Assembly: GCA_030052745.1 (NCBI GenBank)
Contig: JANBVO010000068.1
Span: 53,144 to 117,143, forward strand
Origin: Pleurostoma richardsiae
Taxonomy: Eukaryota > Ascomycota > Sordariomycetes > Calosphaeriales > Pleurostomataceae
DNA length: 64,000 bases
Direction: 5' to 3'
The translations under genes were made by a program, and so were the position numbers. The notes under the pieces are model-generated. The model was not told where the DNA came from. It made no database searches and worked only from the letters and a program-made list of their open reading frames with translations. Shown piece after piece: positions 34,701 to 46,186 of the stretch; the first letter of the stretch is position 1; every line of letters begins with the position of its first letter.

Positions 34701-35178
34701 GCACGTACGGCGCTACAGCTGTAAGGCCTTCTATGAACCTGCCTCCGTCTTCTTGGCTACGTTGGTTCTCTGGGCATACAGCGTATACGCATCGCGTGCG
34801 CCATTGCCGTGCCGATTGGGAGATGAAGAGGAGGACTTGAATGGCACGCCTAATCCAACATTTATCCACCTTGATAGACCATGTGACGACGAGATGGTGC
34901 AGCTTTTCGTTCGGTCCGGGCGTCCCTGCATCATGCGCGCCTACGTGGCCGGCGTTGGTAATATTTACGATCCCAATGGCCCAGCAGGAATTTTACGTGA
35001 GGGCAGGAAGCTGCTCGTTGCTGTGTCGACGGCATGGGGTCGCACAGCCGAATATATCAAACTCATAAGAGCTGTGGAAAAGTACACTTTGGAGTGTCGT
35101 ACGAGGGCGAGTGCATTTCTGCACAGACCACTGGATAACGAGAACCTTGATGGGACGCCGCTTGCGACAGATAGCTAA
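31734..35178 (+). CDS. C2H2 plus Zn(II)2Cys6 fungal transcription factor
   Basis: Five exons (31734..31918, 31989..33723, 33790..33931, 33993..34510, 34657..35178) encode 1033 residues. Two C2H2 fingers come first: C-S-R-C...H-L-K-R-H-Q-R-G-H, then C-S-I-C...R-H-E-A-L-H, with intron 1 inside the second. About 20 residues later is a Zn(II)2Cys6 cluster, C-x2-C-x6-C-x5-C-x2-C-x6-C (from A-C-F-E-C to T-C-V-Y-P). A Ser/Gln/Pro-rich linker leads to the fungal-specific transcription factor middle domain around residues 430-560, with E-E-A-R-R-R-L-G-Y-A-I-W. It is a nuclear DNA-binding regulator. Intron 2 is GC-AG (TGG|GCAAGT), needed to join I-W to L-M-D-C-M. For intron 3 a 43-bp alternative acceptor exists. 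An ATG at 31653 would add 27 residues. It lies between sugar-cluster genes and is the likely cluster regulator. Confidence 0.85.
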
Positions 35179-36393
35179 TATTCCCTACAAGGTCGTCAAC
35201 AGTCTTCTAGGTGAGGCAAGAGTTTTGAAAATCATGCTCAAAATCTCCGAATAACCTCATATTCCAGGACCGTGGTCGCCGCATTTACAGATATGGGTAA
35301 TGAGAGTGACCATGTGCTCCTGATGAGCTGATGGACGGGCTTTGGTGGTTTTTGGTTATGACTTTCGAGATCTCCATGCTTGGTATAGAGTTCAGATATT
35401 GCAAAAGTCTTGTCTTCTTAGGCAGTAACCACCGAGCAATCATCATGTTATAGAATCTTAGTTCAATGCCCCGAAACCGGGAATAACTCCTCGTCTTCTA
35501 TTGTGATTCGTGCGCTTCTAGGTCACCAGTGCCCTAGAAGACGATCGGTGCACAGGGATGCGGATTGTCCGGCGCTTGGATCACCTCCAGTTCCTGGGGT
35601 TGCAGTGCGTTTCTGGGGCTGCTAGACGCGTTGTTTGGGAAGTGGGGTGGCGTTGGCTGGTGGTATCTGGGGGCGACCCAAACGCCTCCTTGGCGCGTCC
35701 CGGACACCATCCACTCCTGTGTAGCTCGGCGGATGATCTAGCCATTCTGTACTAGAGCCTGAGTGGGCTAATGGTCCTTGCTCTCCATGCAGCCTTCTCA
35801 TGGGATGACACCTCTCGGCCGCACGCCGCACTCAGCTTGCCCTCCGGTGGGATACCGCTTCCTCCTGACTGGCCCTCTCCAGAAATGCCGCGTGATGCGG
35901 GCGCATCATGTGGCGTGGCGAGGAGATTAGAAATTAGGACAACTAGCTAGATGTTTCGTGATAGCCCTCCGGTGGGATGAAGGTAGTAGGGAGATAGTCG
36001 AGAGTAGCGCTTTTTTACGGACCGCTACCTAAAAATATCCCACCGGAGCGGAATCTGGGCATCACCAGCTCTATCGTAGCGCCAAGTCTACTAGCGGCCG
36101 CCTTACAGGCTCTGGCCGACGGCTGTTACGTATTGCAGGAAGCACTCCGGTGACAAGCCGCCTTCATCTTGCGGTTATTCGGCGTCTTCGAACCACGGTA
36201 TGTGGAGTGTGTGCTAAAGATCTCTCCCACCTCCCGGACAGGCATATATATCCATCTCTGGCATGGGTATGCACGAATCGGTCCCAATGTCACCCGTTAA
36301 AAATTCAGGTTCAAGAGACACAGCAAGATTACAGCATCTTCGGCAGAGGTTTCACTACGCCGACGTCTTCGCGGCTCACCATCACTCGGAACC
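35179..36393. other. intergenic, GH127 promoter region
   Basis: 1.2 kb between the regulator stop and the GH127 start. It carries three full CTCCGGTGGGA motifs and a partial one. Open frames at 35558 and 36150 lack domains. Confidence 0.5.
35842..36048. promoter_or_regulatory. CTCCGGTGGGA motifs upstream of the GH127 gene
   Basis: Plus-strand copies at 35842-35852 and 35967-35977 and a minus-strand copy (TCCCACCGGAG) at 36038-36048 are identical 11-mers. They lie about 350-550 bp before the GH127 start. A partial copy, CTCCGGTGAC, follows at 36145. Confidence 0.65.
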
Positions 36394-38586
36394 ATGTCAA
36401 ACCCTCAGTTCTTGTTCCGCCAGACCTCGTTTAACGGCCCTTCGCTGCTCTCAGATAGAAGAGAGAAGGTCCGTCGCGGCACTGTCAAGGCTCAGCTCCA
36501 GCAGCTACACGAGACCGGCAGATATGACTGCTTCAAGCTCCAATGGCACCCTACGTACGATGAGGAGTACCCATGGCCTGTTCCCAAGAGCCTGTTCTGG
36601 GACAGCGACATCGCAAAGTGGATCGAGGGTGCGTGCTACTTCCTCTCGGAAGATTATGACCCGGAAGTGGACGCTGCCATCCGGGAACTTGTCAGTGACA
36701 TCAGGGCTGCCCAGAGGGAGGATGGTTACCTGAACGTCTACTACACCGTCGTCGCGCCCAAGGAGAGGTGGTCTAACATCAGGGACATGCATGAGCTGTG
36801 AGAGTTCCCATCGTTCAGCTATGTCTTATTATGCTTATGACACATAGCATTTTCTGCCATATAGGTAGCGTGTGATAGCTGACCACTGGGCCTGCAGGTA
36901 TAATGCCGGTCATCTCATTGAGGCTGCCATTGCCCACAGGGAATACTACCGCAACGATCTTCTCATGGAGCCAATTGAGAGTTATGTACAACTCCTCAGC
37001 AAAGTGTTTGGGCCTGGAAAGGATCAGCGGCACGCGTACCCGGGCCACCCTGAGATCGAGCTTGCGCTCCTACGCCTCTATAAAGCCACTGGCGACCAGG
37101 CCGCGTACAACCTCGCGCGCTACTTCATCGAGGAAAGGGGCAACGCTACTGGCCAAGACGGGTTGCTCTACTATGATTGGGAGGAGAAACAGCGGGGAGA
37201 CCCTCACTGGCTCCGGCCGAACCATTACCCAGAAGCTGGTAGCCACTGGTACAACCAGGCACATGTACCGATCTTGGAGCAAAGTTCCATAGAGGGACAC
37301 GCAGTCAGAGCAATGTACTTGCTGACTGCTGTGGCGGATCTTCTCTGCCTAGACAAGACCGGCTCGAATCCCCTTCCAGAGAGCCCCCAGTGGTATGCGG
37401 CTTTGCGCCGCCTGTGGAACAACATGGTTGATAAGAAGATGTATCTCACTGGAGGCATCGGTGCCATGAAGCAGTGGGAGGGCTTCGGCGCTGACTACTT
37501 TCTGCCCCAGGGGACAGATGAGGGAGGCTGCTATGCCGAAACCTGTGCCTCCATTGGGGTGATGATGCTGGCTGAGAGACTGCTGGAAGTTGAGCTCAAC
37601 TCCAGGTACGCCGACGTAATGGAGTTGTGCCTGTATAATGGCGTGATGACAGCTATGAACCTTAGCGGCACAGCCTTCACTTACATCAACCAGCTTGCGA
37701 GCTCAGACAAGGATAAAAGCTTGCGCTGCGATTGGTTCGAGGTTTCCTGTTGTCCACCGAATTTGATGCGCCTGTTTGGGAGCCTGGGAGGTTACCTGTG
37801 GGACTATGGAGGCGGAAACGGAGAGTCGTTTGTGAATGTACACCTGTACACCACGGCGAAGGTCGACTTCTCCATAGACAGGCATACCGTCACCCTGCAA
37901 CAGACGTCAAACTGGCCCTGGGAAGGTCGCGTGCGATTCGATGTGCAGACGCCACCAACACTCAAAACAACTATACGGTTGAGAGTCCCGGGATGGGCCA
38001 AAGGGAGATTCACGGTAGGTCGCTAAAAAAGAAAAATCACCAAAGAATTCGCTGACCGCTCGCACAGCTTGAGCCAAGCTGCGAGTCAGTGAAAGTTAAC
38101 GAGACTGGCTATGTCGTCCTCCATGCGTGCTACGTCACGGAACATCCGACCTTCACGCTGCAGATCGGTGGCATGGAGCCTCGATTCGTGGAACCTCACC
38201 CGTATACGAATCAGAACACCCTTGCCGTGGCCCGAGGTCCCCTGATCTACTGTGTTGAAGACGCCGACAACTCTTGGGTAGTGGATCATTTCAAGAATAC
38301 GGCTATCTCATCCTCGGCGAAAATTACTGAAGAAAAGCACGAATTAGACGGCAATCCCTTCGTGCTATTGCACTTGAGCGGAAGCGAGCGCTGTCTGGGT
38401 GCCTGGCATGACAAGAGAGAAGGAACAGAGCCAGGGGCAGAAGTGGTCCCGTCTCCTGCGGCCGTCGATATTGCGGACGATGTGCCACGAGATCTGGTCT
38501 TCGTACCTTACTATCTTAGGGCTAACCGCGGCGGGAGGGGCCAGATGAGAGTGGGGTTGCTGAGGAAAACAAAGGATTGCTGCTAG
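36394..38586 (+). CDS. GH127 beta-L-arabinofuranosidase-type glycosidase
   Basis: Three exons (36394..36797, 36898..38014, 38068..38586) encode 679 residues, close to the 658 of bacterial HypBA1. The (alpha/alpha)6 barrel region has the catalytic features of GH127. W-E-G-F-G supplies E329 as the likely acid/base. Y-A-E-T-C supplies E349 and C351. S-C-C-P-P-N supplies C419 and C420, one of which is the cysteine nucleophile at the zinc site. The C-terminal third is beta-sandwich. No signal peptide is visible, so it probably acts inside the cell on imported arabinosides. That fits the MFS transporter and the secreted GH39-like enzyme nearby, whose promoters share its motif. Substrate remains inferred, since GH127 also includes enzymes for other furanosides. 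Confidence 0.92.
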
Positions 38587-39050
38587 GTATCTAGGAGTGA
38601 GGGCCACAACGATGAGTCTTGTATACGCTAGAGGTAGTCTCACTGTCTCAACCCTCGGTTACTTCGAGTTCTGTAGGCCTTAGATTCATTGGCAGCTAAT
38701 ATTTGAGACGCATATGCCAACCAATTAGAAGAAGACAGTGTATACATTGGATACGTTCTGCGAGCCAGTACCTAAGTTGATCTTAGTCCGTAATTGCGCG
38801 GCACCCTGACCTTACGCAACGCAGTTATGGTCGCTGAGAATTTCCCATAGTGTCCGAGTTTGCTCGCGCCGTTTTAAGCAGTCTGGGCACCTAATGATGT
38901 GTTAGTGCAGCCATGACGGGTAGCAGAGGCTCGCGTGCTCCATAGGTTGCAAGCTGTTCATCCGCAAGGAAGTAGAGATATACACCTGCCCATCGGCTAT
39001 TAAATTTTTGCGGCCAAGCTGATTTCTCTTATTTCTCTTCTTTCGGTATA
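38587..39050. other. intergenic, no gene seen
   Basis: Spacer after GH127. Weak similarity to the regulator's first finger may begin about 38920, but it is too decayed to call. Confidence 0.4.
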
Positions 39051-39206
39051 GCCATATTCGATACCGCCACGAGCTAGTGCACGAGGCGCCTAGCCAGGAC
39101 CAGCAGCCCAGCTCTGGGGAAAGCGCGCCTGCCTCGAATGTGCTGGAGTGAAAGAGAGGTGCACTGAGCAGGCTGAATGCTCTGGAAAGGTCCGAGGCTG
39201 TCAATA
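39051..39206 (+). pseudogene. Relic of a C2H2/Zn(II)2Cys6 regulator
   Basis: The DNA resembles the second exon of the regulator at 31734, including bases before the splice site. One frame reads D-I-R-Y-R-H-E-L-V-H...Q-D-Q-Q like the second C2H2 finger. After a frame change it reads A-C-L-E-C-A-G-V-K-E-R-C-T-E-Q-A-E-C, the start of a Zn(II)2Cys6 cluster with C-x2-C-x6-C-x5-C. It ends at a stop soon after. Frameshift and stop codons mark it as dead. It is probably what is left of a tandem copy of the cluster regulator, placed on the far side of GH127. Confidence 0.65.
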
Positions 39207-40195
39207 ACCCCAGATAGAGACCACCAACGCCGTTGTCAAGCACTTTGCCGCTCGCTCCATCTGCTGGTTGGGACAGCTGGCAAGACTCGTACCGGAGCAA
39301 ATCTTTCGACAAACACGTTCTCAGAGAGTCTTCATGTCGGCTTGTGCTGGTGACAGCTTCGCTCCTACTTCATTCACAGCATTCCCATCGTAATCCAAGC
39401 TATCAGTAGATTGGAATCTTTAAAATACTCGAGAATATACGTCTTGTTAAGTAAGCAGTACAATCATTCGTCAAGTCTCTGAAAGTGTAAAGTATTCAAC
39501 AGCACCATAGCGATAGTCTTTAACATCCTACTTTAGCATATATCATTGGGTATCTAACGGTTAATTTCTTCATTCTGTTCGGCTCCCGGTGTATGAAATG
39601 GTACAGAGTCGATCAGGGGTTTGACGTTCAGTCTTTAGTAATCACGTCAACAAGCATGGATGGTAGCACAGTAATAGCGAATAGGTCCTCATAGCTCTTG
39701 ACTGCTTTTAAGTAGGCAGTCTTGTTCTTAGTCGCTAGGTCCCTTGGTCGGTCCCTTATATCCCAGTGGTTCTCATTTGACAAGTCTAAGCCCGGAAAAG
39801 TTTCGTTAATACGATATAACATGTAAGACAAAGTCTCCAAGTACAGTTCGCAGTATCTCGAAGACGTAAAATACAAACGATACGGTTTTTTACGATGACA
39901 ATCGCATGCTCAGAATCACCCTGAAATCCATCTGTTCACTCGTATGTGAGGTTGTTTGGACAAAGTCTACTGCTATATAAAGTATATGAGCCATCAACTA
40001 CCATTTGGGAGTGATTGAAAAGACAGCTGGCCGCGAGGGAGTCATCCCATTTGTGGGTTAAGCGTTCGTCACCTGTATCAGGAGTAGGACAGAAGAGAAA
40101 TCCAGCTCGTAATAAGGAAACCCAAGCCAACACATAAACACCATTAAGAACCAAACAGCCGAATCAGTCTATCGATGAGCCAAAAAAAAAAATAC
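39207..40195. other. intergenic with unrecognised minus-strand frames
   Basis: About 1 kb before the UDP-glucose dehydrogenase stop. Two minus-strand frames (40154..39936 and 39876..39628) read like protein (for example L-C-P-N-N-L-T-Y-E and F-P-G-L-D-L-S-N-E-N-H-W) but are in different frames and have no clear start. They may be the relic of an unrecognised gene. Confidence 0.3.
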
Positions 40196-42263
40196 CTAGT
40201 AATCGACACCCTTGCCAATACTGTGAACCCTAAACCCCATCTCCCGCAAATGTGCCGCATCTACGATGTTACGCCCATCAAACACCCAGCTGGGTTGCTT
40301 CATCATTTGGGAGACGGCATTCCAGTCCACTGCGTCCTCAGAGTTCTTCTCCAGGAAGCGAGCGGCACAATCCTCGCAATCTTCGCTGCAAATGGGCTGT
40401 GGAAGCAGTCTCTCGAGGGGATCCTCAGAGGCGACCTCGTCGAGGCTCACCCTGATCTTCTCGAGAGTGATGATGTCCATCTCACTCAATGCACCCTCTC
40501 CGATAGAGCCAGAAAGGGTAGTGTGTAGGTTGTCTCGGCTGAGGGGTTTGACCTTAGAGGTGCCAGCCTGCAGGCCACGGAACTGGTCCCAGGGGGTGAG
40601 AATGCAGACTGCAGAGGCGCCGTCGACGGTCTCCCTCCATCCGGAGTGGACCACGACTCTGCTCATATGCGAGTCGTCCTTGAGCACTCGTCGGATCTCT
40701 TCTTCGACCTCCCCGACTGCGCAACCAGGGTCGTAGACAGCGATCTCTTGGGGCAATTCAGCAGCCATGTCGGCGATAACGTGCACAGCGACGCTGTTTC
40801 GGGTATCATTGGTGCCGTCCTTGAAGGCGAAGCCAAAGATGGCAATCTTCTTCCCGCGTAGGGTATTGTTCAGTTTCCGAGTGACTGTCCGCGTGAAGCG
40901 TTCCCGTTGGTACTGATTGATCGACAGGATCCCCGTCCAGTAGTGCGCTACTTCGTTGAGGTAGAGTGACTTGGCAAGCCATGCAAGGTTCAGGATATCC
41001 TTCTCGAAACATGAGCCGCCAAAGCCCACGCCTGACTGCAAGAACTTCGCGCCGAGACGTGAGTCGGCACCCAGCGCACGACTCACTTCCTGAACATCGG
41101 CTCCCAGCTCCTCACACAGCGCGCTGACAGCATTGATGCTGCTGATGCGTTGTGCGAGCATCGCGTTAGCGATCAACTTGGTCAACTCGCTACTGAACGT
41201 GTTGACAGTCAATATGCGAGCGGCGTTGACCCATGCGCCATACACATTCTTGAGGGCGTTAGCAGCGCGAAGGCCGGCTGCTGTGTTGGCACTGCCAATG
41301 AGGATTCGGTCCGGGTACATGAGATTCTCCACGGCGCTGCCTTCAGCGAGGAACTCGGGATTGGAGAGAACCTCAAAATGTGTCTCTGGGCGCATTTGAA
41401 GGAGCTGTATCAGTTAGTCTTGTATGGCTCTGCTTAATTGATCACAGGCGGAAACGAACTCACAATGTCAGAAATCATTCGAGCAGTGCCACAAGGGACA
41501 GTGCTTTTCTCGACGACGATAGCACCAGTTTTTGCATGCTGAGCTACGGACCTAGTGGCCAGCTCAAGGGTGCCGAGGTCTGCTGTCGCTCCCGCCCCGA
41601 GGCCATACATCTTTGTGGGTGTGTTGACACAGATGAAGACAATATCTGCCGCAGCAATCGACGGGTTAACGTCGGTCGAGAAGAAGAGGTTGGGCCTCCG
41701 AAAGGGGACGACCACTGGTTCGCTTGCATTGGGTGAAAACATGGACACCTCCTTCGTTCCATCGCGAGCTATACGGACAATCTTAGGAAGGCCAAGCTCG
41801 TGGATGGGAAGGTGGGCAGAATTCCAAGCCGCAATGCGGTCCACATTCAGGTCGACGACATTGACGGCAATATCCGGATTGTGGAAAGCGATGAGAGCCG
41901 CGGTGGGACCACCTGTATGTGATGAGCTTCTTTCTTCAAGATGGGTACTCATGTCAAAGCTAATGAGCCCTTACCCACGAAACCTGCCCCGACGAAGCAG
42001 ATATTGCGAACTTTTGGCAGCGCATCAATGTCAAGGTCATCTGAGGGTACTATCCTCTCAGAATGCTCTAGAACAGCAGCTTTGAGCATTGGGGAGTCTT
42101 CTGGCGACGGCCCGGCGGAGGTCGGAGCCGTATCCGTTGTTGCCTCATTTGACATAGCTTTGCCCCAGGTCGAAGAAGTCTGGGACTTCGCCGTCAAGAG
42201 TGATTCGGAGCTTGTGTCCCTCAGGAGAGGAGGACTCTCCGCGAAAGACACCATACTGGCCAT
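40196..42263 (-). CDS. UDP-glucose 6-dehydrogenase
   Basis: Three exons (42263..41975, 41912..41464, 41404..40196) encode 648 residues. An N-terminal extension of about 85 residues precedes the Rossmann motif G-A-G-F-V-G-G (residues 92-98). The middle has V-N-T-P-T-K and E-K-S-T-V-P-C-G, and the active-site cysteine is C378 in G-F-G-G-S-C-F-E-K-D. The C-terminal UDP-binding domain has F-A-F-K-D-G-T-N-D-T-R. The enzyme oxidises UDP-glucose to UDP-glucuronate with two NAD+ in the cytosol, the route to glucuronate and pentose donors for cell-wall and capsule polymers. Length and extension are those of ascomycete homologues. The start is the first ATG in frame. It lies beside a processive polysaccharide synthase and two endoglycosidases, suggesting precursor supply. 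Confidence 0.93.
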
Positions 42264-44430
42264 ATTGAGCGTCGACGAGAGAAGCAACACCAGCAAAAGA
42301 CAATCCCGGTAAGACGTAGAAAGAGATGCGAGTCGGATACTCTACCTCCCGCTCCTTCTGACGGGGGGGAATAGCCGAGCCACTTGGTCCTTATCAAGTT
42401 TCTCGTCCGGTTGGGAGAGCAGAAACGATGCAATCATAATCCCGGGTGCCACAACGGCGTCCAACGCCCAGGTTTCAAGCCAGTCCAAACATAGATATAC
42501 GTCTAACTTCCCTCGCTGTCTGTCCGGATCGACTACCTGGTAGGAACGAGGAAGGCCTGCCCTGAAGGGGCATCTCGGCGACGCTATTGTCGATACCGTT
42601 AGTATTCAGCTGACGCACTCGACGTTGAGCGAAGTACAGCCAACACCCTTTCCCAGCAATCTCGCGGAGACTAGCTTCATAATCTTGGATCAAGATACAG
42701 TCATGATCGCCATCCTCATGGGATGATGGCCAATAGTGCGTGGGGGTGCTTGTTGCTCTGTGTCGTGGCCATGTCTAAGTCGCAGCCGCGATGCATGGAG
42801 ACATCTTTAGCACGAGTCGTGCGGAACTAGTCAGGGTGACTATGTGTTGTTTCCGGTCCTGGAGACATATTTACTCAGGAAAGTGGCACCCATCCGCTAT
42901 TGGGATGTGATACGGTGGCACTGACCTCGGTCATGTCCAGCCCACTCTGTCGTGGGACAAGGACGGGCGTACAGCAGATCGCCCGTCACTCCGATGACCG
43001 CAGGATCGTTTGTATTTGCGGCGATGTTTAATCTCGGCCCTGCTGCAGGGTTTGTCGGCGTTATGCCGGCCGACAGTGGTTGTCTCCTCCAAACGGCGAA
43101 AGCACGGCTCGACGGCCTGCGCATTAGCTCGCGACTTGGGACGAAGAGCAACAAGCCGTCAATCTGCCAGGGACTGCAATGGGGCAACGATCTTCACCGG
43201 GGAGAAGCTGAGACGGCGGCAGATACCGTTGGTCAGACTATCCTTACAGCAATCCTCCTAGTTCTCGAAGAGCGGGCCCGATAACATCAGCCCCCTGCCA
43301 CCCTATCAACATCATGCTCGGCACCAGCGTCGATCTTCAGTTAATCCAGATAGTCCCCGTCTTCTTGCGCTTCAGTGCATCGACAGATTCTGAGCGTCGC
43401 TCCCGACTAGGGGGAGCTGAGGCGTGCAGCCGGCATGACACTAGCACAGGCTGGTCGGACGCTGGGATAGTCTCTTCGCAGCAGCTCCAGCCTGCAGGAA
43501 CGCGCAGGGGGGTACCCGGCACGGCCTGGGTTGTGAGGTCGATTGCGTGCGATTGTGCAAGACGGTGTTGTCCCGTCGGTGCCTCGCGCCCTTTCCCACA
43601 GCATCCGGGAAGAGGTCCGGCCCAATTGACACTAGTTGTCTGCAGACTTCCAACATCTGTGAAGACCCCTGAAAGTAAAACGCGAGATAAGGCAGCAGCG
43701 TGGCTGCATTGGGTGATGATGTGGCTTGCTATCCCAATCTTAGGCCCCTAATACCCCTTTTGGAGCCCCGACTAGTTCAGCCCAATAAACCTTATCTCGA
43801 CGTGCTCCAAAAAGGAAAATCTCTGTGATCATCATTTGCGGCTGCGTGGCTCTTCCCTGTATTGCAGATCCCTGTTTTTTTTTCTCTATGCTAGAACTGA
43901 GACCGTGAGGGAGGTGAGACAGTATCCACAACACCTCCGTGTCCGTCACCAACCGCCCACTTCGTCCTGCTTCAGCTCCTCCCATTGCACCATAGTACTT
44001 CGCCGGCTTACGACTCGAGAAACCACGGAGGCCGCGTTGCGCGTGGTATGCTCCAAGTTACATGTGATGAGCGCTGCCTCTATTCGGCGACTCGCGGACC
44101 GGAAGATGATCGGGTGGTTCCCTCCTAATGCAAAACTAGGCCTGGACGGTCTAAGATCTGCGGCTCTGCGCAGCGCAGGGACGCGCGAGCATCTAGGGCC
44201 TCAGAGCTACAAGGAGCCGCCCTGAGAGACACGTCGTCAGACTCGTCACCGGCAGGATGGGCAGCTTATCTGGTCAAGACGCAGTGTGCAAGGGTTCTGA
44301 TAAGATTCGGCCCAAAATGGGTCCTGGGCCTCATGCCCCAGAGGGATGATATGAGAGAACAATGATTCAGACCGAGCGGGAGAAGTCCTGTCGTCTCCCT
44401 TCATCCTTCTGCACACGCGCCAACACCAAC
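42264..44430. other. intergenic, no gene seen
   Basis: 2.2 kb between the divergent UDP-glucose dehydrogenase and GH12-like genes. Frames at 42952-43284, 43314-43751 and 43836-44225 have no recognisable domain, start context or intron-supported extension. A small unrecognised gene cannot be excluded. Confidence 0.45.
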
Positions 44431-45640
44431 ATGAGCCCTCCTCAGTCCTATCCATCCGCCCACTCGCTCACCCGAGCTCTGCTCGCCGGCCTGTCCTTCC
44501 CAGCTCTCGGCAGAGCCTACGATGCAGTCATCTGCGGCGAGAATGGCTACTCTGGGACAGGCAATGACAGCTTGAGCTGTGGGTCTCCGCTCCTATACCT
44601 GACCTCCAAATAGGGTGTTGTGTTAGGCTGACGATGTCGGTGATCCAGATAGTGCAAATGCGTGGAACGCAGATGGCAGCGGCTTTCAGTGCATGTCGGT
44701 GAGTACGCCAACCCGCCGTCTCGCTGCACTGTTGGCACAATGTTATTAAGCAATCATGGCTGACTCGGCAAATGCCGATCCCAGATTGACAACGACCCTC
44801 CGGCGTTCGACGCTACCTGGTCGTGGACCTCTAACCCTGGCTCGGTCCACTCGTACCCCCGTGTCAGCTTCGCATCCCAGCAGCTGCCGGTACCGCTTGC
44901 CAATATTTCCTCTCTCGATGTTGGTGTCCAATGGTCCTACAGCCCTGGTCAGGATGCCACCTCGTCAGCGCGGATCCTAAACACCGGCGGACTGGACAAG
45001 CTGGGCACTGTCGCGAACGTCGCATTTGACATGTTCGCAGATCCCGACCCAGACAAAGCAGTGTCTGCCACGACGGCTGCTGCCGAGATTATGATATGGA
45101 TCGGCACTGTCGGGGACCCCTGGCCCATTGGCTACAGCACTAACCGGACCTGCTTCAAGCAGGCGCTGGGCTCCGTCGATTTGTGAGTCTCCCGGCGCTA
45201 GCGTGGGGGTCAATTTCCGCGCCGTTCACCGTCGTTTGAGGCCTTGTTTGGTAACATTTCGTCCAATGCACAGCACTCTCTACACTGGCCGCAACACTCG
45301 AGGCACCAGAGTCTTCACATGGGTGGCCCAGGCAAATGAGACAGGCTTCTTCCACGAGATATCTCCCCTCCTGCAGTACCTCTGGCGCAACGACCTGGTC
45401 CCATCCAACGCCACGCTTGGTCTGATCGAGTTTGGTTCTGAAGCGTACCATGCAGATGCCAACGTTACCTTTTCAGCTTCCAACTTTAGCATCGACGTCT
45501 CGGTCGGTCAGGCTCCACAGTTGGACTTGGCTGATATGCCAAAGAAATGCTCCGACGCTGCCGCCGCCTATGTTCGGACTTCTTCTTGGTGGATCCTGGT
45601 GGTCTCCTACTCGGCGACCTTCTATGTACTCTATTTCTAA
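44431..45640 (+). CDS. GH12-like endoglucanase/xyloglucanase with hydrophobic tail
   Basis: Four exons (44431..44578, 44649..44698, 44785..45182, 45274..45640) encode 320 residues. The start looks like a long signal peptide (L-L-A-G-L-S-F-P-A-L-G-R-A). The GH12 beta-jelly-roll core has W-S-W-T-S-N-P-G-S-V-H-S-Y-P. The nucleophile is E167 in A-E-I-M-I-W and the acid/base E255 in G-S-E-A-Y, spaced as in GH12. GH12 enzymes hydrolyse beta-1,4-glucan, mixed-linkage glucan or xyloglucan with retention. The last 20 residues (S-S-W-W-I-L-V-V-S-Y) are hydrophobic after a Ser/Ala stretch, as in a GPI-anchor signal, so it may stay at the cell surface. The 50-nt second exon is predicted. It is followed on the same strand by a CesA-type synthase. 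Confidence 0.8.
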
Positions 45641-46186
45641 GAGCTAACTTCTGCTCTGCATGTATGCATCCTTGCTATCTAAGTTCCTAATTCGGTTCCC
45701 TTGTCGAGACTAATCGGGACTATTGTCCTTGTGCGTCTGCTGTCACAACTGATCGACCATGGTGGTGAACGTGCTGCTCGGCAATTTCGAGGTAGGCCAC
45801 CGGCGTGGCCGTCGGACCAAGGACCAGAAGGACATGATCGACATATTTGTCCCAGCTGGCCTTGCACATCGGACGGAGACTTCTCGCGCTCTTCCATATC
45901 CGTCATCACCGGGCTACATCGCGCGGTGATCTCTCGTCCAAGCGCCATATCATCCCTGCCTCTCTTTCTCCTTCCGGACTGCTCTATCAGCAGAGACTGC
46001 GTGATACACCACAGACATCTGAAGCAGTCGGCTCTCCAGCTTCCTGCGGGTTTGTCTATCCGGCTTTCCCAGATATCAGAACCGTCGTGCCACCTTATTT
46101 CCTGTCCCATCAAGTCCGAGGTTGCACATCCATCCATTCTCTTCTAACCTCACCCAACTGCTTCAGCAACTGTATTTTCGTTCACG
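45641..46186. other. synthase promoter region
   Basis: 546 bp between the GH12-like and synthase genes, both on the plus strand. It is CT-rich in the second half, as in fungal leaders. No gene seen. Confidence 0.5.
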
